The notes beneath the pieces were generated by a model. The model saw nothing but the letters and a program-made list of their open reading frames with translations, did not search any database and had not been told where the DNA came from. Shown here one piece after another: positions 9,904 through 17,368 of a DNA stretch of 24,156 bases. The number at the start of each line of letters is the position of its first letter. The stretch's first letter is position 1. Source of the stretch: CAXSEF01 sp050920955 (GTDB taxonomy: Bacteria > Pseudomonadota > Alphaproteobacteria > Acetobacterales > Acetobacteraceae); the NCBI GenBank assembly GCA_050920955.1, contig JBPBQS010000165.1, forward strand, positions 1-24,156. The letters run 5' to 3'. Position numbers and translations under genes: made by a program.

Positions 9904-12900
9904 CCGCAGGCCGCGCTGGTCGCCTTCGCGATCCGTTTCCGCGGGATCGTGGTCGGGCTGTCGCTGGTGCTTCTCGTGGCGGGGCTGCTGGGGCTGTCGG
10001 ACGCGCGCTACGACGTGTTCCCCGAGTTCGCGCCGCCGCAGGTCGGCATCCAGACCGAGGCGCCGGGCCTGGCGCCGGAGCAGGTCGAGGCGCTGGTGAC
10101 GCGGCCGGTGGAGGGGGCGGTGCTGGGCTCGCCGGGGGTGCGCCTGGTGCGGTCGAACTCCACGCAGGGGCTGTCGGTGGTCAGCGTGTTCCTCGACCCG
10201 CGCGCTGACCTGTTCCGGCTGCGCGCGGCGGCGGCGGAGCGGCTCGCGGTGGCGGCGCCGCGGCTGCCGCAGGGGGTGGCGGCGCCGGAACTGACGCCGC
10301 TCACGTCGTCGTCGCAGATGCTGCTGGTGCTGGGGCTGACGTCGGGGCGGGCGTCGGCGATGGCGCTGCGCACGCTGGCGGACGGGGGGCTGCGGCTGCG
10401 GCTGCTGGCGGTGCCCGGCGTCGCGGACGTGGGGGTGTTCGGCGGCGAGCGGCGCACCCTGCAGGTGCAGGTCCACCCGGCGCGGCTGGCGGCGGCGGGG
10501 CTGGGGCTGGGCGACGTGGCGCAGGCGGCGCGGCGCGCGGTGGGGATGCGCGGGGCGGGGTTCGTGGACACGCCGAACCAGCGGATCGTGCTGGACGCGC
10601 GGGCGGGCGAGCCGGCGCCGGACACGCTGGCGCGCACGGTGGTCACGGGGGGCGTGGCGGCGGGCGGCGGGGCTGCGCCGGGGCGGGTGGCACTGGGCGA
10701 CGTGGCGGACGTGGTGGTGGCGGCGGGGCCGGCGATCGGGGGGGCGGCGATCGGCGGCGCGCCGGGGGTGATCCTCAACGTGTCGGAGGCGTACGGCGCG
10801 GACACGCTGCGGGTGACGCGCGCGGTGGAGGCGGTGCTCGCGGAGCTGCGGCCGGGGCTGGAGGGGCAGGGCGTGGTGCTGCACGCGGACCTGTTCCGGC
10901 CGGCGGACTTCATCGCGATCACGACGGGCAACATCGCGGTGTCGCTGGGCGTCGGCGCGGTGCTGGTGGCGGCGGTGCTGGTGCTGTTCCTGGCGGACCT
11001 GCGCACGGCGGCGATCTCGTGCGCGGCGATCCCGCTGTCGCTGCTCGCGGCGACGCTGGTGCTGCAGCGGCTGGGCTACAGCCTGAACACCATGACGCTG
11101 GGCGGGCTCGCGATCGCGATCGGCGAGGTCGTCGACGACGCGGTGATCGACGTCGAGAACATCGTGCGACGGCTGCGCGAGAACCGCAGGCTGGCGGCGC
11201 CGCGGCCGGAGCGCGCGGTGGTGCTCGACGCGTGCCTCGAGGTGCGCGGGGCGGTGGTGTACGCGAGCTTCGCGGTGATCGTGGTGTTCCTGCCGGTGGT
11301 GTTCCTGCCGGGGATCGCCGGGCGGCTCTTCGCCCCGCTCGGGGTTGCGTACGTGCTGGCTGTGGCGGCGTCGCTGGGGGTCGCGCTGGTGGTGACGCCG
11401 GCGCTGTCGGCGGGGCTGCTGGTGGGGCGCGCGCTGCGCGAGCGGGACCCGGCGCCGGTGCGCTGGTCGCGGGCTGCGTACGAGCGGCTGCTGGGGCGGA
11501 TGTCGCGCCGGCCGCGCCCGGTGCTGCTGTGCTGGGGCGTGCTGGTGGCGGCGGGGCTGTCGGTGCTGCCGTTCCTGGGCACGAGCTTCATCCCGGAGCT
11601 GAAGGAGACGCACTTCACGCTGCACATGTCGGCGGTGCCGGGCACCTCGGTCGAGGAGTCGCTGCGCATCGGCGCGCGGGTGGCCGACGCGCTGAAGCGG
11701 CTGCCGGTGGTGCGCTCGCTGGCGCAGCGGGTGGGGCGCGCGGCGCTGTCGGCCGACACCTGGGGGCCGAACTACAGCGAGTTCGAGCTGGACCTGCAGC
11801 CGGGTCTGTCGGGCCGCGAGAGCGACGCGGCGCGCGAGGCGCTGCGCGGGGTGCTGTCGCGGTTCGTCGGCGTGAACTTCGCGCTCAAGACGTTCCTGGG
11901 CGAGCGCATCGAGGAGACGGTGTCGGGGTTCACCGCGCCGGTGGCGATCGGGCTGCACGGCGGCGACCTCGACGCGCTCGACCGGGTGGCGGCGGACGTG
12001 GCGCGCGTGCTGGGCGGCGTGGCGGGGGCGTCGGGCGTGCAGGTGGAAAGCCCGCCCGGGCAGCCGTCGCTGCAGGTGCGGCTGCGGCCGGCGGCGGTGG
12101 CGCGGCTCGGGCTGGACCAGGCGGACGTGCTGGACGCGGTGCGCATCGCCTACGGGGGCGACGTGGCGGGCGAGGGGTTCGACGCGGACGGGGCGTTCGA
12201 CGTGGTGACCGTGCTCGACCCGGCGTCGCGGGCGGACCTGCGCGCGATCGCGTCGCTGCCGCTGCGGGCGGCGGACGGCACGCGGGCGCGGCTGGGCGAC
12301 GTCGCGGAGATCTACGAGGCCGGGGCGCGGGCGGGCGTGCTGCACCAGGGCGGGCAGCGGCTGCAGAGCGTGACGTGCAACGTGGACGGCGGCGACGTGG
12401 CGGGGTTCGTGGCGCGGGCGCGGGGCAGAATCGCGGCGCAGGTCGTGCTGCCGCCGGGGGTGACGATCGACTACGGCGGCACGGCGCAGGCGCAGTCCGA
12501 CGCCAGGCGGGACCTGCTGCTCAACGCGGCGCTCGGGCTGGCGGGGGTGGTGTCGCTGCTCGCGGTGGTGACGGGGAGCGCGCGCACGCTGCTGCTGGTG
12601 ATGGTGAACCTGCCGTTCGCGCTGGTGGGCGGCGTGGTGGCGGTGTTCGCGACGGGGGGCGTGCTGACGCTGGGCTCGACGGTGGGGTTCGTGACGCTGT
12701 TCGGCATCACGCTGCGCAACTCGATCATGATGGTGTCGCACTACGCCAGGCTGGCAGAGGACGGGGAGTGGGATGCCGCGACGGCGATCCGCGGCGCGGG
12801 AGACCGGCTGGTGCCGATCCTGATGACGTCGCTGGTGACCGGGCTGGGGCTGCTGCCGCTGGCAATCGGGCTCGACGAGCCGGGACGCGAGATCGAGGGG

Positions 12901-13014
12901 CCCATGGCGATCGTGATCCTGGGCGGGCTGGCCACGTCGATGGCGCTGAACCTGCTGGTGCTGCCGCTGCTGGCGATGCGGCACGGGCGGTTCGGGGGGA
13001 CGGCAGGGTCGTGA
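9895..13014 (+). CDS. Heavy-metal-type RND efflux pump, CzcA/CusA family
   Basis: The proton-driven inner-membrane pump of the tripartite system, 1039 residues, the usual length for this family. Features seen: an N-terminal transmembrane segment, the family stretch YDVFPEFAPPQVGIQTEAPG near residue 40, the TM4 proton-relay motif GEVVDDAVIDVEN with Asp414 and Asp415, a second periplasmic half, and a C-terminal membrane bundle with TLFGITLRNSIMMVSHY. The HME-RND clade usually exports Zn/Co/Cd/Ni or Cu/Ag, but the substrate here cannot be read. The GTG start at 9895 is preferred: its peptide VNGPQAALVAF begins just before TM1, and the same codons after ATG exist at the adaptor stop. The frame is open back to 9835, but that part is element DNA. 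There is no clear ribosome site, so coupling to the bridging ORF is likely. Confidence 0.9.
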   Translation: MNGPQAALVAFAIRFRGIVVGLSLVLLVAGLLGLSDARYDVFPEFAPPQVGIQTEAPGLAPEQVEALVTRPVEGAVLGSPGVRLVRSNSTQGLSVVSVFLDPRADLFRLRAAAAERLAVAAPRLPQGVAAPELTPLTSSSQMLLVLGLTSGRASAMALRTLADGGLRLRLLAVPGVADVGVFGGERRTLQVQVHPARLAAAGLGLGDVAQAARRAVGMRGAGFVDTPNQRIVLDARAGEPAPDTLARTVVTGGVAAGGGAAPGRVALGDVADVVVAAGPAIGGAAIGGAPGVILNVSEAYGADTLRVTRAVEAVLAELRPGLEGQGVVLHADLFRPADFIAITTGNIAVSLGVGAVLVAAVLVLFLADLRTAAISCAAIPLSLLAATLVLQRLGYSLNTMTLGGLAIAIGEVVDDAVIDVENIVRRLRENRRLAAPRPERAVVLDACLEVRGAVVYASFAVIVVFLPVVFLPGIAGRLFAPLGVAYVLAVAASLGVALVVTPALSAGLLVGRALRERDPAPVRWSRAAYERLLGRMSRRPRPVLLCWGVLVAAGLSVLPFLGTSFIPELKETHFTLHMSAVPGTSVEESLRIGARVADALKRLPVVRSLAQRVGRAALSADTWGPNYSEFELDLQPGLSGRESDAAREALRGVLSRFVGVNFALKTFLGERIEETVSGFTAPVAIGLHGGDLDALDRVAADVARVLGGVAGASGVQVESPPGQPSLQVRLRPAAVARLGLDQADVLDAVRIAYGGDVAGEGFDADGAFDVVTVLDPASRADLRAIASLPLRAADGTRARLGDVAEIYEAGARAGVLHQGGQRLQSVTCNVDGGDVAGFVARARGRIAAQVVLPPGVTIDYGGTAQAQSDARRDLLLNAALGLAGVVSLLAVVTGSARTLLLVMVNLPFALVGGVVAVFATGGVLTLGSTVGFVTLFGITLRNSIMMVSHYARLAEDGEWDAATAIRGAGDRLVPILMTSLVTGLGLLPLAIGLDEPGREIEGPMAIVILGGLATSMALNLLVLPLLAMRHGRFGGTAGS

Positions 13015-13019
13015 GGCGG

Positions 13020-13051
13020 GCCGCCGCGCCCGGTGGTCGGGGCGCGGCGGC
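13020..13051. terminator. Hairpin between convergent efflux and cytochrome genes
   Basis: A perfect 12-bp stem (13020-13031 with 13040-13051) and an 8-base loop fill the 48-bp gap between the convergent pump and cytochrome genes. There is no T-run on either side, so it may act as a weak bidirectional terminator or simply protect both 3' ends. Confidence 0.5.
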
Positions 13052-13062
13052 GGCGCGGCGGC

Positions 13063-14340
13063 TCAGCCGACGGGGCAGACGCCCAGGGCGTTGCGGTTCG
13101 CGGGCGGGGTCGCGAGCGGGTGCAGCTGCACCTTGTCGAGCGCGGGCGAGTCGTCCTCGGGGAACGGCGTCGCGCCGGCGGGCAGGCAGTTCGACGCCAG
13201 GATGAACGCGGTCACGTCGGCGTACTGCTTCGTGCTGAGGCTGCCGCCGGCGTTGAGCGGCATCATCGTGAACACGATCGTGCGGATCGCCTCCAGCGAC
13301 CACTCGTTGTCGGCGGCCGAGCTGAGGAACTCCGTGCCCGCGATCGCCGGCGCGGCCAGGCCGTGCATGTCGGCGCCGTGGCAGGAGACGCAGTTCTCCG
13401 CGTACACCGCCTTGCCCGCCACGGCCTGCGCCTGGGTGTAGAGCGCGGGGAACGGCGCGTTGTCGGCGGCCGGTGTTGCTGCCGCCGTGGCCGCGGCAGG
13501 CACCGCGGCCGGGGCCTGCGTCGCCGCCACGGCCGCGGGCGCGCCGCCCGGGGCGGGCGTCGCCTCGGCGTGCCGGCCCTTCGCAGGCGCCAGGCAGTCC
13601 TGCTGCACCAGCGGCCAGGCCGCGGTGCGCAGCACCACCAGCCCGTCCGTGCCGGCCACCGCGGTCACGCCCAGCGGCGTGTCGAGCGCCGGCAGCGCCG
13701 CGCCGGGCGCCAGCGCCACGAAGCCCAGCCGCCCGCCGTGCACCGCCCAGCCCGCCGCCACCGTGCCGCTGCACGCGTCCACCGTGCTCGCGCCCAGCGG
13801 CACGCCCAGCACCGTCGTGCCCAGCGCGCCCAGCAGGCCGCCGAACACGTCCGGGCTCGTGGAGCGGCCCTCGGCCACCAGCAGGCTGTCCACCGCCTGG
13901 GTCGCGGCGATCTGGAAGTCGCCCAGCTCGTGCGCCTTGGCGGCCGTCTGCAGGCGCGCGACCGCGGCGCGCGCGTTCACCTCGGCCCCGCGCACCGCGT
14001 CGGCCCAGACCGGCGCGTCCGTGCGGTTGAGCAGCGCGTCGAGCCGCCCCACCGCGCCCACCGCGTCGTCGGGCACGCCGGCGGCGGCGACGTAGGCGGG
14101 GTCGCGCTCGCCGGCGAGCATGTTGGCCGCGCGCTGCGCCGCCTCGCGGTAGTGCGACGGGTCGGCCTCGTAGCTGTCCAGCGCGCCCACCACCGCCGTG
14201 CGCGCCGCGCGCAGGTCCGCGAGCGCCGCCTGGGCCACCGCGTGGTCCTCCGCGGTGCCCGCGCGCGCCGGGCCGGCCAGCGGCAGGAGACACAGCACGG
14301 CCGCGCCTGCCATCAGCGCCGGGCGAAGGGAACAGGTCAT
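13063..14340 (-). CDS. Two-domain c-type cytochrome, partner of the PQQ dehydrogenase
   Basis: A 425-residue exported protein with a Sec signal peptide (about 1-27, cleavage near GPARAG). Residues about 28-255 make up a helical then beta-like region I do not recognise. An Ala/Pro-rich linker (about 258-300) joins it to a mono-haem cytochrome c domain: haem motif CVSCH (Cys317, Cys320, His321) and probable axial Met in FTMMPLNAGG (Met359 or Met360). Family knowledge and position suggest it takes electrons from the PQQ dehydrogenase encoded upstream on the same strand and passes them to the respiratory chain. The ATG at 14340 is chosen because the signal peptide follows directly and AAGGAT lies at ribosome-site distance. 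The frame is open to 14442, but that part is not export-like. Confidence 0.82.
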   Translation of the reverse strand: MTCSLRPALMAGAAVLCLLPLAGPARAGTAEDHAVAQAALADLRAARTAVVGALDSYEADPSHYREAAQRAANMLAGERDPAYVAAAGVPDDAVGAVGRLDALLNRTDAPVWADAVRGAEVNARAAVARLQTAAKAHELGDFQIAATQAVDSLLVAEGRSTSPDVFGGLLGALGTTVLGVPLGASTVDACSGTVAAGWAVHGGRLGFVALAPGAALPALDTPLGVTAVAGTDGLVVLRTAAWPLVQQDCLAPAKGRHAEATPAPGGAPAAVAATQAPAAVPAAATAAATPAADNAPFPALYTQAQAVAGKAVYAENCVSCHGADMHGLAAPAIAGTEFLSSAADNEWSLEAIRTIVFTMMPLNAGGSLSTKQYADVTAFILASNCLPAGATPFPEDDSPALDKVQLHPLATPPANRNALGVCPVG

Positions 14341-14494
14341 TGGGCGATCCTTGGACGCGGGGGTGGTGTCGGGCCGGGCGGCGGGCGGTTCCGCGGGGCC
14401 GGCCCGGGGGCGGCCCGGGAACGGCGACGTCGTGCGCCGCACGCCGGGATCATGGGGCCGGCGTGGCCCGCTTCAAGCGTGGCCCTCTCAAGGA

Positions 14495-14563
14495 CAAGGC
14501 CCGGGGGTGGTGCCCCCGGGCCCGGCCCTGCTCTCGCGCGCCCCGAGCCGGGCGCGCGCCTTG
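14495..14563. repeat. Hairpin pair with CAAGGC/GCCTTG ends between dehydrogenase and cytochrome genes
   Basis: Two strong hairpins sit just after the dehydrogenase stop: arms 14498-14507/14513-14522 (perfect 10 bp, 5-base loop) and 14535-14543/14550-14558 (perfect 9 bp, 6-base loop). The pair is bounded by CAAGGC (14495-14500) and GCCTTG (14558-14563), the core of the terminal repeats of the element at 9761-9895. It may be a decayed relative. It could also act as an attenuator or RNA-processing site reducing cytochrome expression relative to the dehydrogenase. There is no T-run. The rest of the 224-bp gap (14341-14494) is GC-rich with nothing further recognised apart from the cytochrome ribosome site. 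Confidence 0.5.
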
Positions 14564-14564
14564 C

Positions 14565-16307
14565 TCACGGCATGACGTAGGCGCTGATCGACGCGTCCAC
14601 CGCGGTGCTCTTCAGCTCCGGCACCTTCTGGTTGCCGGCGCCGCCGGACGCCACGACCACGAAGGTCCTGCCGCCCACCTGGTAGGCGCTCGGCGGCGCG
14701 ATGATCGCGTTGGGCGTCTGCGCCGACCAGAGCTGGTCGCCGGTCTTCGTGTCGAAGGCGTCGAACTTGCCGTTCAGCTCGCTCGTGAACACCACGCCCG
14801 ACTTGGTCACCAGCGCGCCGCCGACGGCCGGCAGGTCGAGGTGGTGGCGCCAGTTGAACACGCCGCTGTCGATGCTGATCGCGTTCATGTCGCCGGTGTT
14901 CGGCCCCACGAACGTCGGGAAGATGCCGCCCAGGTAGAACTGGCCGCTGATGTAGACGGCCTGCTGGGTGGACTTCCAGAAGCCGCACTCGTTGACGCTG
15001 GGGACGAAGAACGCGTTGGTGCCGGGGTCGTAGGTGCCGCCGTTGTACTCGATGCCGCCGTTGGTGTTCGGGCAGGCGACGTTGCCGGCCGCCGTGGGCT
15101 CGGTGTTCTGGTTGTGCTGGAACGAGGCGGCGGTCTGGCTCACCAGGTGGCCGTCGCCGGAGTCGAGCACCCAGAAGTTGCCGGCCTTGTCGCCGGCCGC
15201 GACCAGCTCCTCCTCCTGCCCGCCGGCCTTGCCGTGGAACAGCACGGGCGGCATCGAGGGGTCCCAGTCGTGCGTGTCGTGGGCGATGAACTGGTGGTAC
15301 CACTTCATCTTCGGCGTCGACGGGCCGGAGATGTCGAGCGCCACCATCGAGTTGCTGAACAGGTTGGCGCCCGGCCGCACCGAGCCCAGGAAGTCCGGCT
15401 GCGGGTTGCCGAGGTCGAGGTAGAGCGTCTGCGAGGCGGGGTCGATCGCGAGCCCGGCCCACACCGACGCGCCGCCGCGCTTCCAGGTGTCGCCCGGCCA
15501 GGTGTCGTTGCCCGGCTCGCCCGGGCCCGGCACGGTGTACCAGCGCCACAGCACGCGGCCGTCCTTCGGGTCGAAGGCCTGCACGTAGCCGCGCCCGCCC
15601 CAGTCGCCGTTCGACACGCCGATCAGCAGCATGTCCTGGTTGGTGGCGGTGTTGTGGTACGGCACCGGCGCCATCGTGTAGAAGGAGTTCTTCGGCTCGT
15701 CGACGCCGAGCACGTCCCACGCCTTGGCGCCGGTGGCCGCGTCGAGCGCGATCATGTGGCCGTCCAGCGTGCCCAGGAACACCTTGTCGCCCATCAGCGC
15801 CACGCCGCGGTTGCCGGCGAACGCGATCACGTGCGGGCTGTCGACGAACTCCCACTTCTGCGCACCGGTCGCTGCGTCGATCGCGTAGACGTGGTCGTGC
15901 GCGGAGGTGACGAACATCGTGCCGTGCCAGACCAGCGGGGCGACCTCCATCGGGCCGGGGTCGCTGATCTTGAACGTCCACGCCGGCTGCATCTTGCCCA
16001 CGTTCTGCGGGGTCACGGCGGGCAGGTCCACGTAGCGGTTGCCGCTGTAGCTCTTGGCCGGGAGGATCCAGTTCTCCGCGTCGGCGTCGGCCTTCGCGTA
16101 GTCCGCGGCGCCGGGGCCCGCGCCCACGGCGGCCTGCGACGCGGCGGCGGCGGGCTTCGGCGCGCCCGCGGACGGCGTGCCGCCTTGCGAGGGCGCCTGC
16201 GGATTCTCGTTCGCGAGCGGCGCGCTCTGCGACCACGCCGGCGAGATCAGGCACACCGCGAGGGCAAGGCTTGCCACCCCGCCCAGCAGACGACGACGCC
16301 GGTCCAT
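14565..16307 (-). CDS. Periplasmic PQQ-dependent dehydrogenase (methanol/ethanol-like family)
   Basis: A 580-residue quinoprotein that should oxidise an alcohol, aldehyde or sugar in the periplasm with pyrroloquinoline quinone. It has a signal peptide (about 1-27), an Ala/Pro-rich spacer (about 28-70) and then a beta-propeller with repeated tryptophan-docking segments such as YAIDAATGAQKWEF. Metal and PQQ site residues placed by motif: Asn301 in LGNPQPD, catalytic Asp347 in HDTHDWD with a second Asp349 (DxD), and Asp235 in NGDWGGRG, where methanol dehydrogenases carry Glu. The vicinal Cys-Cys pair of methanol dehydrogenases is absent at its expected place. The ATG start has an AGGGAGA ribosome site 5 bases upstream. 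It is first in an operon with the cytochrome. No haem motif is present in it, so it needs that external acceptor. The substrate is unknown. Confidence 0.88.
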   Translation of the reverse strand: MDRRRRLLGGVASLALAVCLISPAWSQSAPLANENPQAPSQGGTPSAGAPKPAAAASQAAVGAGPGAADYAKADADAENWILPAKSYSGNRYVDLPAVTPQNVGKMQPAWTFKISDPGPMEVAPLVWHGTMFVTSAHDHVYAIDAATGAQKWEFVDSPHVIAFAGNRGVALMGDKVFLGTLDGHMIALDAATGAKAWDVLGVDEPKNSFYTMAPVPYHNTATNQDMLLIGVSNGDWGGRGYVQAFDPKDGRVLWRWYTVPGPGEPGNDTWPGDTWKRGGASVWAGLAIDPASQTLYLDLGNPQPDFLGSVRPGANLFSNSMVALDISGPSTPKMKWYHQFIAHDTHDWDPSMPPVLFHGKAGGQEEELVAAGDKAGNFWVLDSGDGHLVSQTAASFQHNQNTEPTAAGNVACPNTNGGIEYNGGTYDPGTNAFFVPSVNECGFWKSTQQAVYISGQFYLGGIFPTFVGPNTGDMNAISIDSGVFNWRHHLDLPAVGGALVTKSGVVFTSELNGKFDAFDTKTGDQLWSAQTPNAIIAPPSAYQVGGRTFVVVASGGAGNQKVPELKSTAVDASISAYVMP

Positions 16308-16370
16308 CGAATTCTCCCTGGATCTCGCGCTCTTCCGAGCGTTCTTGCCGGCGCATGCCGGCGCGTTCGC

Positions 16371-16399
16371 ATGTTATGCCAGACATGAGGGGCTGTCAC
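16371..16399 (-). promoter_or_regulatory. Predicted sigma70-type promoter of the PQQ dehydrogenase operon
   Basis: On the minus strand, GTGACA (16399-16394) and TAACAT (16376-16371) are separated by exactly 17 bases, a fair match to -35 and -10 elements. Transcription would start near 16364, leaving a leader of about 57 bases. That leader contains a small CGCTC/GAGCG hairpin and a GCCGGC-rich repeat ahead of the AGGGAGA ribosome site. Confidence 0.5.
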
Positions 16400-16404
16400 C
16401 CCTC
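16387..16404. promoter_or_regulatory. Palindrome overlapping the predicted -35 box
   Basis: GAGGGG and CCCCTC form a perfect 6-bp inverted repeat around a 6-base centre and cover the predicted -35 box of the dehydrogenase promoter, so this could be a repressor or activator site. No regulator gene for it is visible in the window. Confidence 0.35.
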
Positions 16405-16456
16405 GCCGCCCCGGCACGGCCACGGATGCCACCGGAATCAGTGCATTACCGATACG

Positions 16457-16501
16457 AAAAAGCCGGACGGGGGTCGCCCCGATCCGGCCCGCAGGCGGGC
16501 C
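16457..16501 (-). terminator. Tandem rho-independent terminator after the aldolase gene
   Basis: Reading the minus strand beyond the aldolase stop, a 7-bp stem with a 2-base loop (16501-16486) is followed, with a three-base overlap, by a longer stem (16488-16462, about 11-12 bp with one imperfect stretch, CGA-type loop) and then TTTTT (16461-16457). The second hairpin plus T-run is a classic intrinsic terminator, separating this operon from the PQQ dehydrogenase promoter. Confidence 0.85.
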
Positions 16502-16505
16502 CGTG

Positions 16506-17321
16506 TCAGTCGAACATGTCGGGCTGGGTCGCGACCAGCTGGTTGTAGATGGTCTGGAAGTGCAGCCAGCCGATGAAGTCGTTGCCGACATGGTCGAGGC
16601 TGTACTGCGCGGTCTTGTCGGACAGCAGCTGCGGCCTGACGCCGGACGCCTCGACCTGCAGCTGGACCTGGCAGCAGCGCTCCAGGGCGATGAACCAGAA
16701 CGCGGCGTCGTCGATGCTGTGGCGGCTGGTGGTCAGCAGGCCGTGGTTCTGGTGCAGCACGCCGCGGTACTTGCCGATCTCGGCGGCGATCGACAGGCCG
16801 CTCTCCTTCTCCACCGCCACCGCGCCGGCCGAGGCGCCGATCACCGCGTGGTTGCCGTAGAAGCACGCCGCGTCCTGGCTCAGCATGTCGAGCGGGCGCC
16901 CGGTCGCGCACCAGGCGGTGCCGTGCGTCGTGTGCGCGTGGCACATCGCCATCACGTCGGGGTGCGCGTCGTGCACGGCCGAGTGCAGCACGAAGCCCGC
17001 GCGGTTGATGGCGTGGCTTCCCTCGACGACGCGGCCGGCGTGGTCGGCGAGCACGAGGTTCGACATGCGCACCTGCGAGAAGTGCACGCACATCGGGTTG
17101 GTCCAGTACAGCTCGGGCCGCTCCGGGTCGCGCACCGTGAGGTGGCCCGCGAAGCCGTAGTCGAAGCCGTGCAGCGCGAAGGCGCGCGTGGCCGCGACCA
17201 GGTGCTGCTTGCGGTACTCGCGCTCCTCGGCGAAGGAGGCGAACTTCGGGATCTCGGGGAAGATCAGGCCGGGCTGCTCCGGCTGGTAGATCGAGATGCG
17301 GTCGGCGACGGAGTCGAGCAT
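16506..17321 (-). CDS. Class II aldolase/adducin family protein
   Basis: A 271-residue cytoplasmic enzyme of the class II aldolase/adducin fold. By family knowledge these are zinc-dependent enzymes that cleave or epimerise sugar phosphates or hydroxy acids. Metal ligands are visible as CHAHTTHG (His128, His130) and HQNHG (His193). The segment GFAGHLTVRDPERPELYWTNP near residues 50-70 corresponds to the phosphate/substrate-binding region (G-N/H-x-S/T type). The ATG at 17321 follows an AAGGA ribosome site. It lies 47 bp downstream of the MFS transporter on the same strand and ends in a strong terminator, so the two form an operon that probably imports and breaks down an organic acid. The substrate is not identifiable, and a decarboxylase or dehydratase role is equally possible in this family. 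Confidence 0.87.
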   Translation of the reverse strand: MLDSVADRISIYQPEQPGLIFPEIPKFASFAEEREYRKQHLVAATRAFALHGFDYGFAGHLTVRDPERPELYWTNPMCVHFSQVRMSNLVLADHAGRVVEGSHAINRAGFVLHSAVHDAHPDVMAMCHAHTTHGTAWCATGRPLDMLSQDAACFYGNHAVIGASAGAVAVEKESGLSIAAEIGKYRGVLHQNHGLLTTSRHSIDDAAFWFIALERCCQVQLQVEASGVRPQLLSDKTAQYSLDHVGNDFIGWLHFQTIYNQLVATQPDMFD

Positions 17322-17368
17322 GGGGGTGTCCTTGCGTGGGGCGGGCGCCCGGGCGGGCGTCCGGGGCT

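Noticed and set aside
16263..16275. Palindrome GGCAAGGCTTGCC, similar to the ends of the miniature element
   Set aside because: It lies inside the dehydrogenase signal-peptide coding sequence and has no partner repeat or flanking duplication, so it is probably chance.
14340..16388. A 682-codon open frame opposite the PQQ dehydrogenase
   Set aside because: Same reason: Arg/Val/His-rich composition and no motif, while the minus-strand frame has a signal peptide, ribosome site and quinoprotein motifs.
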